From: DASRAU01 sp036005805
GTDB taxonomy: Bacteria > Acidobacteriota > Polarisedimenticolia > Gp22-AA2
NCBI GenBank assembly: GCA_036005805.1
Contig: DASYQE010000210.1
Location: forward strand, 18,573 to 82,572
Direction: 5' to 3'
Length of the DNA: 64,000 bases
The first letter of the stretch is position 1. The number at the start of each line of letters is the position of its first letter. Positions 63,072-64,000 of the stretch are shown here, one piece after another. A model generated the notes under the pieces. That model searched no databases. It had not been told where the DNA came from and was given only the letters and a program-made list of their open reading frames with translations. A program made the translations under genes and the position numbers.

Positions 63072-64000
63072 ATGACGACGACCCCCGGCGACTACTACCA
63101 GCGCGGCTTCGGCCTGAAGCAGGAGGTCTCGCCGCACCTGCACGCCGACTACCACAGCGGCCTGGTCGAGCGGCTCAAGTCGTCCGGCCACCGCCTCGTG
63201 GCGGGCGACCTCACCTTCCTGCTGGCGCGCGAGTTCGGCTTCTGCTACGGCGTCGAGCGGGCGGTCGAGTACGCCTACGAGACGCGCCGCCGCTTCCCCG
63301 ACCGCGCCATCTGGCTGACCGGGGAAATCATCCACAACCCTCACGTCAACCAGCGGCTCCAGGAGATGGGGATCGGCTTCCTGCGCGAAGCCTCGGGCGA
63401 AGGGCCGGGGCTCGACGCGGTGAAACGCGAGGACGTGGTGATCCTGCCGGCCTTCGGCGTCACGGTGCAGGAGATGCAGGCGCTACGCGACCGCGGCTGC
63501 ATCCTGGTCGACACGACCTGCGGCTCGGTGCTCAACGTCTGGAAGAACGTCGACCGCTTCTCGGCCTCGGGGTTCACCGCCATCATCCACGGCAAGTACG
63601 CGCATGAGGAGACGCGCGCCACCGCGTCGCGCACCACCCGGCAGCCTGGCGGGCGCTACCTCATCGTGCGCGACCGCAGAGAGTCGGCGCAGGTCTGCGA
63701 CTACATCCGCAAGGGCGGCGACCGCGAGACGTTCCTGCGCGACTTCGCGCCCGCCTGCTCTCCCGGCTTCGATCCTGACCGCGACCTGGCGCGGGTCGGG
63801 CTGGCGAACCAGACGACGATGCTGTCGTCCGAGTCGCTGCAGATCCAGGAGGAGATCCGCCAGGCGCTCACCGATCGTTTCGGCGCGCCGGCGATCGAGG
63901 AGCACTTTCGCGCCTTCGACACCATCTGCAGCGCCACGCAGGATCGCCAGGACGCGGTCGTCGAGCTTTTGGGGCAGAAGCCCGACCTGATGGTGGTCAT
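63072..64000 (+). CDS. ispH: 4-hydroxy-3-methylbut-2-enyl diphosphate reductase, plant/cyanobacterial type, 3' end missing
   Basis: IspH makes IPP and DMAPP in the last step of the MEP pathway. About 309 residues are visible before the window ends. It has the extended N-terminus of the plant/cyanobacterial form (YYQRGFGLKQEV), GFCYGVERAV, EIIHNPHVN, VDTTCGSV and DTICSATQDRQDAV, with the three cluster Cys present. The ATG at 63072 is 25 bases after fdhD. Confidence 0.93.
   Translation, partial: MTTTPGDYYQRGFGLKQEVSPHLHADYHSGLVERLKSSGHRLVAGDLTFLLAREFGFCYGVERAVEYAYETRRRFPDRAIWLTGEIIHNPHVNQRLQEMGIGFLREASGEGPGLDAVKREDVVILPAFGVTVQEMQALRDRGCILVDTTCGSVLNVWKNVDRFSASGFTAIIHGKYAHEETRATASRTTRQPGGRYLIVRDRRESAQVCDYIRKGGDRETFLRDFAPACSPGFDPDRDLARVGLANQTTMLSSESLQIQEEIRQALTDRFGAPAIEEHFRAFDTICSATQDRQDAVVELLGQKPDLMVV

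Overview
The window is dense, high-GC bacterial chromosome (roughly two thirds G+C or more by eye) with about 60 protein genes. I recognised no tRNA, rRNA, insertion sequence, prophage or CRISPR array. The cell is clearly diderm and makes lipopolysaccharide: it has a KDO pathway, heptose kinase and heptosyltransferases, LptD, a LolA-like protein and an outer-membrane barrel. Gene content, the plant/cyanobacterial-type IspH, the EF-P with an Asn loop tip and the DUF4388 and HTH-TPR proteins suggest an Acidobacteriota-like or related uncultured phylum. That placement is inference only.

Layout. 1-0.7 kb: [2Fe-2S] ferredoxin (cut by the edge) and RidA, minus strand. 0.9-6 kb: kdsB-pyrG-kdsA-kdsD-kdsC-lapA, almost the whole CMP-KDO route in one run. 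6-9 kb: HTH-TPR regulator coupled to a secreted protein, then a DUF4388 protein. 8.9-13.3 kb: Trm112-like protein, heptose-7-P kinase, two GT9 heptosyltransferases and a Kdo-kinase-like protein. 13.3-16 kb: tatC, tatA and a C-terminal protease. 16-18.7 kb: an unusual single-ring Clp-like ATPase coupled to an unknown protein. 18.7-20.9 kb: groESL under a CIRCE operator. 21-25.4 kb: two DUF4382 lipoproteins, LolA-like protein, thioredoxin-like protein and two orphan peptide-type ABC permeases. 25.4-30.8 kb: HD-GYP response regulator, polA, glyA. 30.9-35.7 kb: clpB-hsp20-htpX-grpE. 35.7-44.3 kb: arginase and hydroxyacyl-CoA dehydrogenase, then a coupled minus-strand operon amrB-lptD-rmlD-(phytol-kinase/DUF92 fusion)-UbiA. 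44.4-51.6 kb: NAD-synthetase-type amidase, B12 radical SAM-TPR protein, FAH-family hydrolase, efp, nadE, rsmI, ricT, smpB. 51.6-57 kb: thiG/thiS with an unknown gene, a DUF1611-dipeptide epimerase pair, and an NtrC-family activator. 57-64 kb: small basic protein, EAL and GGDEF proteins, BtuF-like protein, outer-membrane barrel, fdhD and ispH (cut by the edge).

Two organisational habits recur. Genes inside operons very often join by 4-bp start/stop overlaps (ATGA, GTGA, TTGA). Operon heads often have a TANNNT -10 box only 5-10 bases before the start codon and no Shine-Dalgarno, which predicts leaderless mRNAs. Many of these -10 boxes are the extended form TGCTANNNT. These signals were used to choose starts.

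The most interesting leads are: the Clp-like ATPase with Asn in place of the Walker A Thr/Ser and its coupled unknown partner; the LPS/isoprenoid operon with a fused two-domain lipid kinase; an LptD with a duplicated acidic insert; a stand-alone NAD-synthetase-type glutaminase domain near a synthetase-only NadE; a PolA that has lost proofreading residues; and an NtrC-type activator whose receiver has lost its phosphorylation pocket.
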